A stretch of DNA of 64,000 nt from UBA7477 sp045602925 (GCA_045602925.1 JAZSCN010000008.1:1-64000); one strand, 5' to 3'; numbered from the stretch's first letter, positions 42,951 to 52,238 are shown. The notes: generated from the sequence alone by a model not told the origin. Translations and numbers: made by a program.

Positions 42951-43775
42951 ATGAATGAATTTTCTTATCCAACCCTTAATGCAGAAACCTCGTTGCCTTT
43001 TTATGTTGTTGGAATAGGCTCAATTGACCGTGAATATCATGTAAAGCGTGAAGAGGGCTATCCTTATCACCAGATTATCTATACAACAAGAGGTGAGGGC
43101 ATCCTTCACTTGAATGATGAAACCTTCACCATAAAGCCTGGTATGGGTTATTACCTTCCGGCTAATCTTCCACATGAATACTATACCGACCAGGACGTCT
43201 GGGAAAACCACTGGGTCGTATTCGATGGAAGCGGTGTCGATGAGATTCTTAAGCTCATTGATTTTGACAAGGAAAAGGTATTCAGAATTTCTGACCTTAC
43301 TGTTTTAGAGGCTATTTTCAAGAAGATGCTTTATCTTCTTAAGGGTAATTCCTTCTATAGCGGATATCAGTGTTCAGCATTACTCTACCAGTTCTTGATT
43401 GAGCTTAATAGATATGTTAATCTTCAGACAACAGCACAAGATAGCAGTAAGCTTGCTCAGCTCAAGCCAGTTATCGAATATATCGACGAGAATTATGGTA
43501 GCGAGATTACTTTGCGTACTCTGGCAAACATCATAAATCTTTCTCCTCAGTACCTTTGTAGACTGTTCAAGGAATGCTATGATATGCGTCCATTTGAATA
43601 TCTTGCCAGAAGGAGAATTCAGCAAGCTAAGAATCTACTTGTTTCTGAGGATATGTCTGTTAATGAAATTTCAGCAAAGGTCGGTTATAACGATTGTAGC
43701 TATTTCTGCGCAGTATTTAAGAAGCATGAGATGCTTTCTCCGGTAGAATTCAGGTCGTTCCATAAGAAAGCATAA
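42951..43775 (+). CDS. AraC-family transcriptional regulator with cupin sensor
   Basis: A 274-residue regulator. The N-terminal cupin-like domain (about residues 15-150) contains HQIIYTTRGEGILHLNDE and GMGYYLPANLPHEYY, as in arabinose- or sugar-responsive AraC proteins. The C-terminal domain carries two helix-turn-helices, ITLRTLANIINLSPQYLCRL and NEISAKVGYNDCSYFCAVFK. ATG 42951 is preferred: AAAGGTG lies about 6 nt upstream. Transcription starts at a consensus promoter overlapped by a LacI-type palindrome, so two regulator families may converge here. A HAAS/DUF4097 pair follows 21 nt downstream. Confidence 0.92.
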   Translation: MNEFSYPTLNAETSLPFYVVGIGSIDREYHVKREEGYPYHQIIYTTRGEGILHLNDETFTIKPGMGYYLPANLPHEYYTDQDVWENHWVVFDGSGVDEILKLIDFDKEKVFRISDLTVLEAIFKKMLYLLKGNSFYSGYQCSALLYQFLIELNRYVNLQTTAQDSSKLAQLKPVIEYIDENYGSEITLRTLANIINLSPQYLCRLFKECYDMRPFEYLARRRIQQAKNLLVSEDMSVNEISAKVGYNDCSYFCAVFKKHEMLSPVEFRSFHKKA

Positions 43776-43796
43776 TTACATTAGGGGTTAATTTAA

Positions 43797-44462
43797 ATGA
43801 ATAGAAATGAATATGTCAGAGAGGTATTTCCGTATCTTCATGGCCTTGATGAAAAGACTGCAGATAAAGCTATGGAGCATATTGCCGATTACCTTGTTAA
43901 AGCGGGGGAGGATAATGAAGAAGCTGCCCTAAATGCTTTAGGTAGTCCACAGGTTTTGGGCAGTAAGATTAAACAGCTTGGTGCCGATTTTGAAATAACT
44001 CCATTTAATGCCGAGGATGGTACAGGTGGAAAGGTTAAGTTTAATAAGCCTGAAAAGACTGAAGCTACGGCTAGCAAGCCCCAGCCTGTTATGAAGAAAG
44101 ATGTAAAGAAAATGGCAATTATTCTTGGCCTGCTTGTCATTACATCTCCTATTTGGGTCTGCGTCACAGCTGTTTTTATAATCCTAGGTCTTGCGTTTGC
44201 CCTGATTGTTGCAGCTTTGTTGCTTATCATGACTGTTGGTGGCGCAGTTTCAACTGTGCTTGGCGTTATTAAGCTGTTCTCTGTTGCTCCGATCGGTCTT
44301 GTACTTACTGGTGCCGGACTCTTACTTTTGGGAATCGCAGGAATTGCATTCTTTCCTCTGCTTCGCAATAGCATTAGACTCATAAATGATATAGCGGACG
44401 ATATTATCGGATTTGTTAAGAAGATTTTTCGTATCGCTGATTCTGCGGAGGTGGAAGCATGA
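43797..44462 (+). CDS. HAAS-domain (DUF1700-like) membrane protein
   Basis: A 221-residue protein. The N-terminal helical HAAS-type domain (about residues 1-65) contains YLHGLDEKTADKAMEHIADY and LNALGSPQVLG; three or four membrane helices lie at about 105-200. Such proteins usually sit between a PadR regulator and a DUF4097 protein and relay envelope stress or control the partner. Here the upstream regulator is AraC-type. The stop overlaps the next start as ATGA. Confidence 0.82.
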   Translation: MNRNEYVREVFPYLHGLDEKTADKAMEHIADYLVKAGEDNEEAALNALGSPQVLGSKIKQLGADFEITPFNAEDGTGGKVKFNKPEKTEATASKPQPVMKKDVKKMAIILGLLVITSPIWVCVTAVFIILGLAFALIVAALLLIMTVGGAVSTVLGVIKLFSVAPIGLVLTGAGLLLLGIAGIAFFPLLRNSIRLINDIADDIIGFVKKIFRIADSAEVEA

Positions 44463-45340
44463 ACTACGGACTTTCATTAAGGCAGAAGCTTTCTATCGGC
44501 TTCGGTGTTACCGGCCTCGTTCTATTGCTTTTAGGATTGGCATTATTACTTAGTGGCAACCCGGATAAGTACTTTGACCTTCACGATAAAAAATACTCAG
44601 GTTATCAGTCGGCTGATATTAAAAGCGTAGAAATTGACATTGGCTATGGTGAGTTAAACGTCCTTACTGGTAGTGCTTTTAAGCTTGATGCAACAGCTGT
44701 CCACGAAGACGATTTTTCAATGCAAATACTCGATAACGTGCTTGTGATTAAGTATGATGTTCCTAAGATAGAAAGTATCTATATGAACAACGGAGACGGA
44801 ATCCCTACAAAATTCGACCTTGTTTTACCGAATAAGCTTTATGAGGATATAACAATAAACTCCTTTAACGGCTCTGTTAAAATGAAGGGCGTTTCTTGTA
44901 ATAACCTTGTTATCGAATCTTCATCAACTGATGTTAGCCTCGAAAGAATTACAGTTAATCAAAAGACTGTTTTTGATTCAAGTATGGGCGATGTTTCAAT
45001 TGACTCCAGTACGCTATATGCAACAGAAGTTAAATGTGGAACTGGTCATTTTATGGCTGTAAAGTCTACAATAGACCAACTCGACCTCAATGGTTCTCTT
45101 GGCAACGTTAAGCTCGCAAGCTGTATGCTTACCGGTTCTACAAATATTAAGTGTGGCATGGGCGATATCTCTATTATGCTTCTGGGAAACAGAGATTCTT
45201 ATGGTTTCTCTTTCCTTAAGGGCAAGGGCGATATTAAGGTCGATTCTAAGAGCTATGAGGAATTCGACGATACAAGCTCACAGAACAACATTTTAATTGA
45301 CGGCTCTTTTGGAAATGTAGATATTTCTTTTTATGAATAA
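44459..45340 (+). CDS. DUF4097-family beta-repeat protein, membrane anchored
   Basis: A 293-residue protein with one N-terminal membrane helix (about residues 14-33). An extracytoplasmic right-handed beta-helix-like repeat domain follows, with phrases such as VEIDIGYGELNVLTGS, FDSSMGDVSIDSST and IKCGMGDISIML typical of DUF4097 (adhesin-like) proteins. It overlaps the HAAS gene by 4 nt, the standard arrangement for this pair. Function is unknown; related pairs are associated with envelope-stress control. Confidence 0.85.
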   Translation: MNYGLSLRQKLSIGFGVTGLVLLLLGLALLLSGNPDKYFDLHDKKYSGYQSADIKSVEIDIGYGELNVLTGSAFKLDATAVHEDDFSMQILDNVLVIKYDVPKIESIYMNNGDGIPTKFDLVLPNKLYEDITINSFNGSVKMKGVSCNNLVIESSSTDVSLERITVNQKTVFDSSMGDVSIDSSTLYATEVKCGTGHFMAVKSTIDQLDLNGSLGNVKLASCMLTGSTNIKCGMGDISIMLLGNRDSYGFSFLKGKGDIKVDSKSYEEFDDTSSQNNILIDGSFGNVDISFYE

Positions 45341-45355
45341 CCATTAATAACTTTT

Positions 45356-45388
45356 AAGGGTATCGATAGACGTCGATACCCTTTTTAC
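45356..45388. terminator. Bidirectional intrinsic terminator
   Basis: 11-bp perfect stem AAGGGTATCGA / TCGATACCCTT with a 6-nt loop followed by T-run, between convergent DUF4097 and eno genes. Confidence 0.9.
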
Positions 45389-46669
45389 TTACCTTATCTT
45401 TCCTATATATCCGGCAGACTGTCCTAATCCCGTTTCAATTCTAAGAAGCTGATTATATTTTGAAGTTCGCTCAGTTCTGCAAGGAGCACCTGACTTAATT
45501 TGTCCTACATTAAGTGCAACAGCTAAGTCGGATATAATCGTGTCTTCTGTTTCTCCTGAGCGATGAGATACTATAGCTGTGTATCCACCACGTTTTGCTA
45601 GTTTTATTGCATCAATTGTCTCAGATATAGTGCCAATCTGGTTGAGCTTTATTAGAATTGAATTAGCACAAGAATTCTCAATTCCCTTTGAAAGAAGCCT
45701 TGTGTTAGTTACAAATAAGTCGTCTCCAACAAGCTGTACTTTGTCTCCAAGTGTAAGTGTAAGCTTGTTCCAACCATCCCAATCTTCTTCATCAAGTCCA
45801 TCTTCAATCGAAATAATAGGGTACTCAGAGATTAGCTTTTTCCAATAAGAAATAAGCTGATCTGAGTTAAGACCTCGTTTTGACTTAGGAAGATAATAAT
45901 ATCCGTTTTTATCAGTCTTCCATTCACTTGCTGCCGCGTCTAGTGCAAGTGAAAAATCCTTACCAGCAGAATACCCCGCAAGCTCAATAGCATTAATTAT
46001 CATTTCAATAGCATGTTCATCATTTTTAAAATCGGGCGCAAATCCACCTTCGTCACCAACTGCCGTAGATAATCCGCAATCACTTAGTATTTTTGCAAGT
46101 GAATGATATACCTCAGTGCATTGCCTTAAACCTTCAGAAAAACAGCAAGCTCCGGTTGGCATAATCATATATTCCTGAATATCTAAATTGTTTGAGGAAT
46201 GCCTGCCACCGTTTATAATGTTCATCATCGGTACCGGCATAACCGTAGCACTTGTACCACCCAGGAACCTGAATAGTGGTATGCCGATTGATTGTGAGGC
46301 AGCCCTGGCAGCAGCTATAGAAACAGCAAGTATTGCGTTTGCTCCAAGCTTATGCTTGTCTTCGGTTCCGTCTGCTTCAAGCATAGCGTTGTCAACAGCA
46401 TAGGTTTCACAAGAATCAATACCGACAAGCTTTTCTGAGATTATGTCATTGATGTTTGATACTGCTTTCAAAACACCTTTTCCACAGTAACGCTTTTGGT
46501 CGTTGTCTCTGAGTTCTAGTGCCTCTCGCTTACCGGTCGATGCCCCACTCGGTGACATTCCAATTCCAATGCTACCATCACTTAGTTCAACAATAGCCTC
46601 AACAGTAGGGTTGCCTCTGGAATCAAGAATTTCTCTGCCGTAAACATGACGAATTTTTGTCTTGTTCAT
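45389..46669 (-). CDS. eno: Enolase
   Basis: Interconverts 2-phosphoglycerate and phosphoenolpyruvate in glycolysis. The N-terminal GREILDSRGNPTVEA, the metal-ligand Asp/Glu regions (SLALDAAASEW, SIEDGLDEEDW, LVGDDLFVTN), and the signature LIKLNQIGTISET are visible. The catalytic Lys/His block has SHRSGETEDT. At 426 aa it is full length. ATG 46669 is chosen: AAAGGAG precedes it and the upstream in-frame ATG would add an 18-residue non-homologous leader. It stands alone, unlinked to other glycolytic genes. Confidence 0.96.
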   Translation of the reverse strand: MNKTKIRHVYGREILDSRGNPTVEAIVELSDGSIGIGMSPSGASTGKREALELRDNDQKRYCGKGVLKAVSNINDIISEKLVGIDSCETYAVDNAMLEADGTEDKHKLGANAILAVSIAAARAASQSIGIPLFRFLGGTSATVMPVPMMNIINGGRHSSNNLDIQEYMIMPTGACCFSEGLRQCTEVYHSLAKILSDCGLSTAVGDEGGFAPDFKNDEHAIEMIINAIELAGYSAGKDFSLALDAAASEWKTDKNGYYYLPKSKRGLNSDQLISYWKKLISEYPIISIEDGLDEEDWDGWNKLTLTLGDKVQLVGDDLFVTNTRLLSKGIENSCANSILIKLNQIGTISETIDAIKLAKRGGYTAIVSHRSGETEDTIISDLAVALNVGQIKSGAPCRTERTSKYNQLLRIETGLGQSAGYIGKIR

Positions 46670-46730
46670 GATTATCACTCCTTTTGATTGATATTCTTGG
46701 CAGAAATTTTTATAATAATTCAAATTGCTC

Positions 46731-46759
46731 TTGAAAGAAATCTAAAAATAGTTTATAAT
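46731..46759 (+). promoter_or_regulatory. Promoter of the 71-aa membrane protein gene
   Basis: TTGAAA (46731-46736), 17-nt spacer, TATAAT (46754-46759), about 32 nt before the GTG start. Confidence 0.72.
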
Positions 46760-46791
46760 GTTTAAAGAACATAGGAAAGGAAATTATAACG

Positions 46792-47007
46792 GTGCAAACA
46801 AAAGAGAAAAAACAGAGAACAAAATTTGAAAAGCTAATGCTTAATATAAAGATACTTGTAATACTCTTCATAATAATTCTTGTAGGATTTTTTGTAGTGT
46901 ATATGATAGACACCTCACTTGATGATGTTATATCTAATGAGAACAATAATTCAAGTGTCGGCGACCAAACTACAGTTTATGAAGTTTCACAGCCGGACGA
47001 AGCTTAA
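46792..47007 (+). CDS. Small single-helix membrane protein
   Basis: A 71-residue protein: Lys/Arg-rich N-terminus (about residues 4-14), one Ile/Leu/Val-rich helix (about 18-41), and an Asn/Asp/Ser-rich outside tail. The start is GTG 46792 with AGGAAAGGA about 9 nt before. It has its own promoter and terminator, so it is a genuine monocistronic gene. The family is not recognised; size and topology resemble small divisome or stress membrane proteins, but nothing supports a specific role. Confidence 0.72.
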   Translation: MQTKEKKQRTKFEKLMLNIKILVILFIIILVGFFVVYMIDTSLDDVISNENNNSSVGDQTTVYEVSQPDEA

Positions 47008-47018
47008 ATTCTTATGCT

Positions 47019-47046
47019 CCCCAAGCTATATGCTTGGGGCTTTTTG
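47019..47046 (+). terminator. Intrinsic terminator
   Basis: 8-bp perfect stem CCCCAAGC / GCTTGGGG with a 5-nt loop and TTTTT tail. Confidence 0.9.
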
Positions 47047-47179
47047 TGATGAAGCAGCGAATTTTTCTAAAAAGAGCTTAAATTATAAAAAAACTATGGA
47101 AAATTTTATTAAGCTGTGATATAATAATATATGTATTGGTATTTGATATAAGAGATAATTGTTGAGAGAAGGTTTTAAG

Positions 47180-48490
47180 TTGAACATAAATTATCAAAGA
47201 AAGAAAATAGCAAGAGGTGTGTATCTCAATATAATCAAGGATAATAGATTTAACTCCAATTTTGCCTCTATTCTCTTTATTACACCGTTTTCTAAAAACG
47301 AAGCTTCTGCCAGAGCTTTTGTCCCCGGAATATTGTCGGTAAGTAATGCTAATTACCCTACAAGAGCTGAGCTTAACAGAAAGCTTTTGTCGCTATATAA
47401 TGCTTCAATTAATACAAGCTCAGTCATTTGTGGAAACAACTATATAACAGGTTATTATGCTAGCTGTATAAATGATAAGAACGCCTTCGGTGGCGAGAAG
47501 GTTACCGAAGAAACTGTACGCCTTTTAGTCGATTGTATTTTAAATCCTAAGGTTGAGAATGACGGATTTGATTTTAAGGAGTTTCAAATTTTAAAGCAGG
47601 AACTTATAGATACAATCGAATCTGAGATTAATAATAAACGAGGCTATGCACAAACACTTGCAAATGAGGTTATATTTAAGGATGAACCTTCTTCGGTAAG
47701 ATATTATGGTACTAAAGAAACTGCTGAGCTTCTTACCAATGAGATAGCCTATGAAACCTATCTTGATACTCTAAATAACGCTGATATTGAAATTACTATC
47801 GCTGGTGAGGGAATAGAAAGTTCAACGAAGTTCCTCAAAGAAACATTTTCTAAGCTGGCAAGACCTAAGGATAACAAGATTGTATTTTATGATAAAAGTC
47901 CTGTCAAGGAGAAGGTCGCCAAGGTCAAAATTAAGGATGATGTTAAGCAGACTAGACTTGTTATGGCTTATAAAGGCGACAGTAAGAATATCTATGTAGA
48001 TAAACTTATGACCGCTATGTTCGGTGGAGTTGCAACCTCTAAGCTATTTATGAATGTCAGGGAAAAGCTTCAGCTTTGCTATTCTTGTGGTGCTAGCTTC
48101 AAGGAATATAAAAACACAATTATCGTAGAAAGTGGTATCGATAAGGATAAGCTTAATGTTGTTGTTGACGAGGTCGATAAACAGCTTAAGTCTATTGCTG
48201 AGGGCGACTTTACAGACGAGGAGCTTAATAATACAAAGCTCATGATAAGTGGTGCATTTAAATCTAATTATGATAGTCTTTTTGCACTTGGAATGTGGTA
48301 TGATGTCCAGCATAGACGTGGTACATGCTATACACCTGAAGAGGTTATAGAGATTTTTAATAATATTACCAGAGAAGAAATAATGGAGTGTGCCGCTTCA
48401 TATAAGCTCGATACAGTGTTTACACTAATTCCTAAGGAGTTCGTACGAAAGGGTCGTGTATATGGCTTACCAGAAGAAGATAATAACTAA
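47180..48490 (+). CDS. M16-family protein, non-catalytic partner (YmfF-like)
   Basis: A ~436-residue insulinase-like protein. The region where M16 peptidases carry H-x-x-E-H reads KLLSLYNASINTSS, so the zinc site is missing, as in YmfF-type partner subunits. The M16 fold is seen in the Arg/Tyr-containing C-terminal region around LFMNVREKLQLCYSCGASF. TTG 47180 is preferred, with GAGAAGG 8 nt upstream; an earlier in-frame TTG at 47159 lacks a ribosome site. It overlaps the next gene, the active M16 subunit, by about 29 nt, implying a heteromeric complex. Confidence 0.87.
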   Translation: MNINYQRKKIARGVYLNIIKDNRFNSNFASILFITPFSKNEASARAFVPGILSVSNANYPTRAELNRKLLSLYNASINTSSVICGNNYITGYYASCINDKNAFGGEKVTEETVRLLVDCILNPKVENDGFDFKEFQILKQELIDTIESEINNKRGYAQTLANEVIFKDEPSSVRYYGTKETAELLTNEIAYETYLDTLNNADIEITIAGEGIESSTKFLKETFSKLARPKDNKIVFYDKSPVKEKVAKVKIKDDVKQTRLVMAYKGDSKNIYVDKLMTAMFGGVATSKLFMNVREKLQLCYSCGASFKEYKNTIIVESGIDKDKLNVVVDEVDKQLKSIAEGDFTDEELNNTKLMISGAFKSNYDSLFALGMWYDVQHRRGTCYTPEEVIEIFNNITREEIMECAASYKLDTVFTLIPKEFVRKGRVYGLPEEDNN

Positions 48491-49934
48491 TGAAATAAAT
48501 GGCGATAGCTATGTGTATGTCAAGCACCCAAGTGGTCTTGATATACTTATCTGGAAGAAGGAAGGCTTTACAACTACAGAAGCACTCTTTGGAACCAAGT
48601 ATGGCTCTGCCTATAATAAATTCAAAATCGATGATGAAGAACAATATACAATAGTTCCTAATGGAATTGCACATTTTCTGGAGCATAAGCTTTTTGAAAA
48701 TGAAGATACCGACGTGTTTAACCTTTATGCACAAACCGGAGCAATGGCAAATGCCTATACAAGTTTTTTTGAAACAGTCTATCTTTATAACTGTTCAGAG
48801 AACTATGATAAATCACTTAGAATACTGCTATCGTTTGTTCAAAAGCCGTATTTTACTGAGGAATCTGTAGCGAAAGAGCAGGGCATAATCGCACAGGAGA
48901 TAAAGATGGGGCTCGATAATCCCGAAAGAGTATCTTTTTTCAATCTTCTCGAGGGGTTATATCGTGTGAATTCTGTAAAGTATGATATTGCAGGTTCTGT
49001 TGAATCCATCTCGGAAATTACGCCCGAGCTTTTGTATAAATGCTATAATACATTCTATAACCTAAATAATATGTGTCTTGCGATTGCCGGTAATCTTGAT
49101 GTCGATGAGGTCTTGAAAATATGCGATGAAGAGCTCATTCCTTCTAAGGAGCTTAAGCTAGACGTGTCTTTTGAAATCGAGCACAAGGATAGTGGCTTTG
49201 AGATCGATGAAGAATTAGATTTTGAAACACCACCAGAAGAAATCGAAGAGACTAAAAAACCCAAGAAGTCTAAAAAGTCGGTCGATGAGGAAGATGAGGA
49301 TTATGAAGAAGAATCGTTAGAAAACTTTTTCAATTTTCCACCTGGTGAAGACTTTATCATAGAATGCATATATGCGGAAGGTTCAGTCGGAATTCCAATT
49401 TTCAATCTTGGCTTCAGATGTGAACCGTATAATGGCTATGAGCTATTAAAAAACGAATACGTTGCTTCTATCTTAATGCAGCTCGTTATGGGTAATACCT
49501 CTAAGCTCTATAATGACCTTACGGATGAAGGGCTTATTAATTCAAACTTTGGCTTTGAGGTCTTCTGGGGTGCAGGTAGTGTTTTCTGCCTTATTATTAG
49601 TGGAGAATCTAAGGACCCTGACACAGTCCGTGACCGTATAGAAATGGAAATCGAAAGGCTTAAAGAAGAAGGTCTTGACAAGGAAGAGTTTGAGATTATC
49701 AAGAAATCCAGATATGGCTCGCTTGTCAAGAGCTTTGATAGTGTCGATACCTGCGCCGAATATCTGTTAAATGCACAGTTTGTCGGTGTCGAAGTCTTTG
49801 ATATGCAAAAGGCTTTGCAGGAGGTTACCTTTGAAGAGGTTACCGAAGGACTTACAAAGTATTTTGATCCAACTATGTCATCGATATCAGTTGTGTGGAA
49901 TAAAAGGAATAAGGAGGGAGTGGGTAACGCCTAA
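48462..49934 (+). CDS. M16-family zinc metallopeptidase (YmfH-like)
   Basis: The active partner, about 490 aa, with the inverted zinc motif HFLEH (residues 71-75) and the downstream Glu in AQEIKMGLDNP (about 145-155). A highly charged insert (about residues 236-290, with EEIEETKKPKKSKKS then DEEDEDYEEE) interrupts the fold between its two halves. The C-terminal half has the usual YNDLTDEGLINSNFGFE segment. ATG 48462 is favoured over GTG 48456. YmfF/YmfH pairs occur near lipoprotein or division genes in Firmicutes; lgt follows 16 nt downstream here. Confidence 0.9.
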   Translation: MAYQKKIITNEINGDSYVYVKHPSGLDILIWKKEGFTTTEALFGTKYGSAYNKFKIDDEEQYTIVPNGIAHFLEHKLFENEDTDVFNLYAQTGAMANAYTSFFETVYLYNCSENYDKSLRILLSFVQKPYFTEESVAKEQGIIAQEIKMGLDNPERVSFFNLLEGLYRVNSVKYDIAGSVESISEITPELLYKCYNTFYNLNNMCLAIAGNLDVDEVLKICDEELIPSKELKLDVSFEIEHKDSGFEIDEELDFETPPEEIEETKKPKKSKKSVDEEDEDYEEESLENFFNFPPGEDFIIECIYAEGSVGIPIFNLGFRCEPYNGYELLKNEYVASILMQLVMGNTSKLYNDLTDEGLINSNFGFEVFWGAGSVFCLIISGESKDPDTVRDRIEMEIERLKEEGLDKEEFEIIKKSRYGSLVKSFDSVDTCAEYLLNAQFVGVEVFDMQKALQEVTFEEVTEGLTKYFDPTMSSISVVWNKRNKEGVGNA

Positions 49935-49950
49935 GCGTTGCTGAGTTTTT

Positions 49951-51339
49951 ATGACAGCTAATTTAACTAACATTATGATGCTTGCAAAGGAAGTTGGTAA
50001 AGATACTGTCGAGATTATTAAGGATAATCCCGATAAGGTCTATTTCCCTTTCTTTGGCGATTCGGAAAATATCCTGAATTCAGGCATTTCAATCGACAGA
50101 ATTTTCTTTACAATACCGGGAATTAATTTTGCGGTATATTGGTATGGCTTCCTTATAGCATTAGGACTTGCACTTGCGTTAATCTATGGCTATAAGAAAA
50201 TGGTGCCTTATGGACTTGACCCTGATAAGATGACAGACGCTATTGTTTCAGGCTTTATAGGTGCACTGTTTTGTGCGAGACTGTATTATGTTATTTTTAA
50301 TGATACCGGTGTCGGCCTTAAGGACTTCTTTGACACAAGAAGTGGCGGACTTGCCATATACGGCGGATTAATAGGCGCCGTCGTCTTTGGTGGCTTAATG
50401 GTAAAAATTCGTAGATTAAAGCTCGCAACAGCACTAGATATCGCTGGTCCATGCTTCCTTATAGGTCAGTGTATCGGACGTTGGGGCAACTTCTTTAACC
50501 AGGAAGCCTTCGGTACTAATACCGATTTACCATGGGGTATGATGAGTACCTCAACTATCGACTATGTCGCAAATATTCGTGATGAGTATGCTATCAAATC
50601 AGGCGAAATTCTTAATTACTATATGCCTGTTCATCCGTGCTTTTTGTATGAATCATTATGGTGCCTTATCGGCTTTATAGCTTTGCACCTTTATTCAAAG
50701 CACAGAAAGTTCGATGGTGAAGTGTTCCTTATGTATATCGGTTGGTATGGCTTAGGTAGATTCTTCATAGAAGGACTTAGAACAGACAGCCTCTACCTCG
50801 GTCAGATAAGAGTTTCACAGCTTGTTGCCGGAACTTGCGTTTTAGCTGCACTTGTGCTTATTGTGATATTCAGAGGTATGGTAAAGAGAGCAGGCGGTAA
50901 GAAGCTTTACTGTGAGACAGAGGAGTCTCAGGTTCAGCTTGCAGGCTATAGACTTTATACACAGTATGGCATTGATAAAAAGGCTTTAAAGAAAAAGATT
51001 AACGAGGCTAAGGCTCAGGGTAACGACTTCTCGGCTATGCAGAAGGAGTACGATGAAAAGTACGGCGCAGAAGGTAAAAAGAAGCTCGAAGATGAGGTTA
51101 CAGCACTTGAGGCTAAGGCTAAGGAATTCTACAAGAAAAAGTCTAAGGAAACCGAGACTTCTGACAAGGACTCTGACTATAAATCAATTGTTGATGATTC
51201 AGAGGATGTGGCAGAAAATAATGCTGAGGTAGAAGAAACTATAGAAGATACTGCTGCAGAAGTGGTTGAAGAAATAGCAGAAGAGGCTACCGAAGAAGCA
51301 ACAGAAAACGAAAACACGGAGGAAGAAAACAATGGCTAA
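49951..51339 (+). CDS. lgt: Prolipoprotein diacylglyceryl transferase with extended acidic tail
   Basis: Transfers diacylglycerol to the lipobox Cys of prolipoproteins in the membrane. Lgt features: FAVYWYGFLIALG helix, GGLAIYGGLIGAV, the signature RWGNFFNQEAFG, and the C-terminal GLGRFFIEGLRTDSLYLG. Seven membrane helices fit residues about 60-310. Beyond them is an extra ~150-residue tail: first Lys/Glu coiled-coil-like, then almost pure Glu/Ala/Thr repeats. The N-terminus is also ~45 residues longer than usual. At 462 aa it far exceeds the typical 260-300. Its end overlaps folD by 8 nt. Confidence 0.94.
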   Translation: MTANLTNIMMLAKEVGKDTVEIIKDNPDKVYFPFFGDSENILNSGISIDRIFFTIPGINFAVYWYGFLIALGLALALIYGYKKMVPYGLDPDKMTDAIVSGFIGALFCARLYYVIFNDTGVGLKDFFDTRSGGLAIYGGLIGAVVFGGLMVKIRRLKLATALDIAGPCFLIGQCIGRWGNFFNQEAFGTNTDLPWGMMSTSTIDYVANIRDEYAIKSGEILNYYMPVHPCFLYESLWCLIGFIALHLYSKHRKFDGEVFLMYIGWYGLGRFFIEGLRTDSLYLGQIRVSQLVAGTCVLAALVLIVIFRGMVKRAGGKKLYCETEESQVQLAGYRLYTQYGIDKKALKKKINEAKAQGNDFSAMQKEYDEKYGAEGKKKLEDEVTALEAKAKEFYKKKSKETETSDKDSDYKSIVDDSEDVAENNAEVEETIEDTAAEVVEEIAEEATEEATENENTEEENNG

Positions 51340-52186
51340 GATTATTGATGGAAAGGCAGTTTCTGCACAGGTTAAGGAGGATATTGCAAAAGAAGTTGCA
51401 ATGCTCAAGCAGCAGTATGGTATCTCAATCGGTCTTGCTGTTGTAATTGTAGGCAATAACCCTGCTTCAAGAATTTATGTTAATAACAAAAAGAAGGCTT
51501 GCGAGGCTGTAGGCTTTGAGTCGTTTGAGTATGCTCTTCCTGAGGAAACAACTCAGGAGGAACTCCTCGCTCTTATCGATAAGCTTAATGCTGATGAAAA
51601 AGTGGATGGAATACTTGTCCAGCTCCCACTTCCAAAGCATCTTGACGAGAAGATTGTTATAGATAATATCTCACCTGATAAGGATGTTGACGCATTCCAT
51701 CCTGTAAATGTAGGAAAGATTATGATAGGGGATTATAGCTACTTGCCTTGTACACCTGCAGGCGTTATGGAGCTTATCGCTTCTACAGGTGTTGAGATTT
51801 CCGGCAAGGAATGTGTAGTTGTAGGAAGAAGCAATATCGTTGGTAAGCCAATGTCAATGCTTCTGCTACATAAGAGCGGTACTGTTACTATCTGCCATTC
51901 AAGAACCAAGGATTTAGCTGCAGAGTGTAAGAGAGCAGATATTCTCGTAGCTGCAGTAGGTGTACCTAAGCTTATTACCGGCGATATGATTAAGGAAGGC
52001 GCAGTAGTTATAGATGTCGGTATGAATAGACTTGATGACGGAAAGCTTTGTGGCGACGTTGATTTTGAGTCCTGCGAAAAGGTCGCTTCTTATATCACTC
52101 CGGTCCCTGGTGGAGTAGGCCCAATGACAATTGCTATGCTTATGAAAAATACTCTCACAGCTGCTAAGAAAAAGATTAAAGGATAA
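51332..52186 (+). CDS. folD: Methylenetetrahydrofolate dehydrogenase/cyclohydrolase
   Basis: Bifunctional one-carbon enzyme interconverting methylene-, methenyl- and 10-formyl-THF. The catalytic Tyr/Lys region is in SRIYVNNKKKACEAVGF, followed by VDGILVQLPLPKH and the NADP-binding VVGRSNIVGKPMSMLL, with the C-terminal PVPGGVGPMTIAML. At 284 aa it is full length. It overlaps the lgt stop by 8 nt and probably ends the M16-M16-lgt-folD operon. Confidence 0.96.
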   Translation: MAKIIDGKAVSAQVKEDIAKEVAMLKQQYGISIGLAVVIVGNNPASRIYVNNKKKACEAVGFESFEYALPEETTQEELLALIDKLNADEKVDGILVQLPLPKHLDEKIVIDNISPDKDVDAFHPVNVGKIMIGDYSYLPCTPAGVMELIASTGVEISGKECVVVGRSNIVGKPMSMLLLHKSGTVTICHSRTKDLAAECKRADILVAAVGVPKLITGDMIKEGAVVIDVGMNRLDDGKLCGDVDFESCEKVASYITPVPGGVGPMTIAMLMKNTLTAAKKKIKG

Positions 52187-52209
52187 TTCTTAATAAATTG
52201 TGAACAAGC

Positions 52210-52238
52210 TTTACATTTTAGTTCATTTGTGATATAAT
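52210..52238 (+). promoter_or_regulatory. Promoter of rpsO
   Basis: TTTACA (52210-52215), 17-nt spacer, TATAAT (52233-52238) in extended -10 context TGTGA. It implies a leader of about 120 nt. Confidence 0.78.

Noticed and set aside
50880..51339. The long Lgt tail as a frameshift artefact or separate fused gene
   Set aside because: The reading frame is continuous, codon use does not change sharply, and the stop overlaps folD in a normal operon manner.
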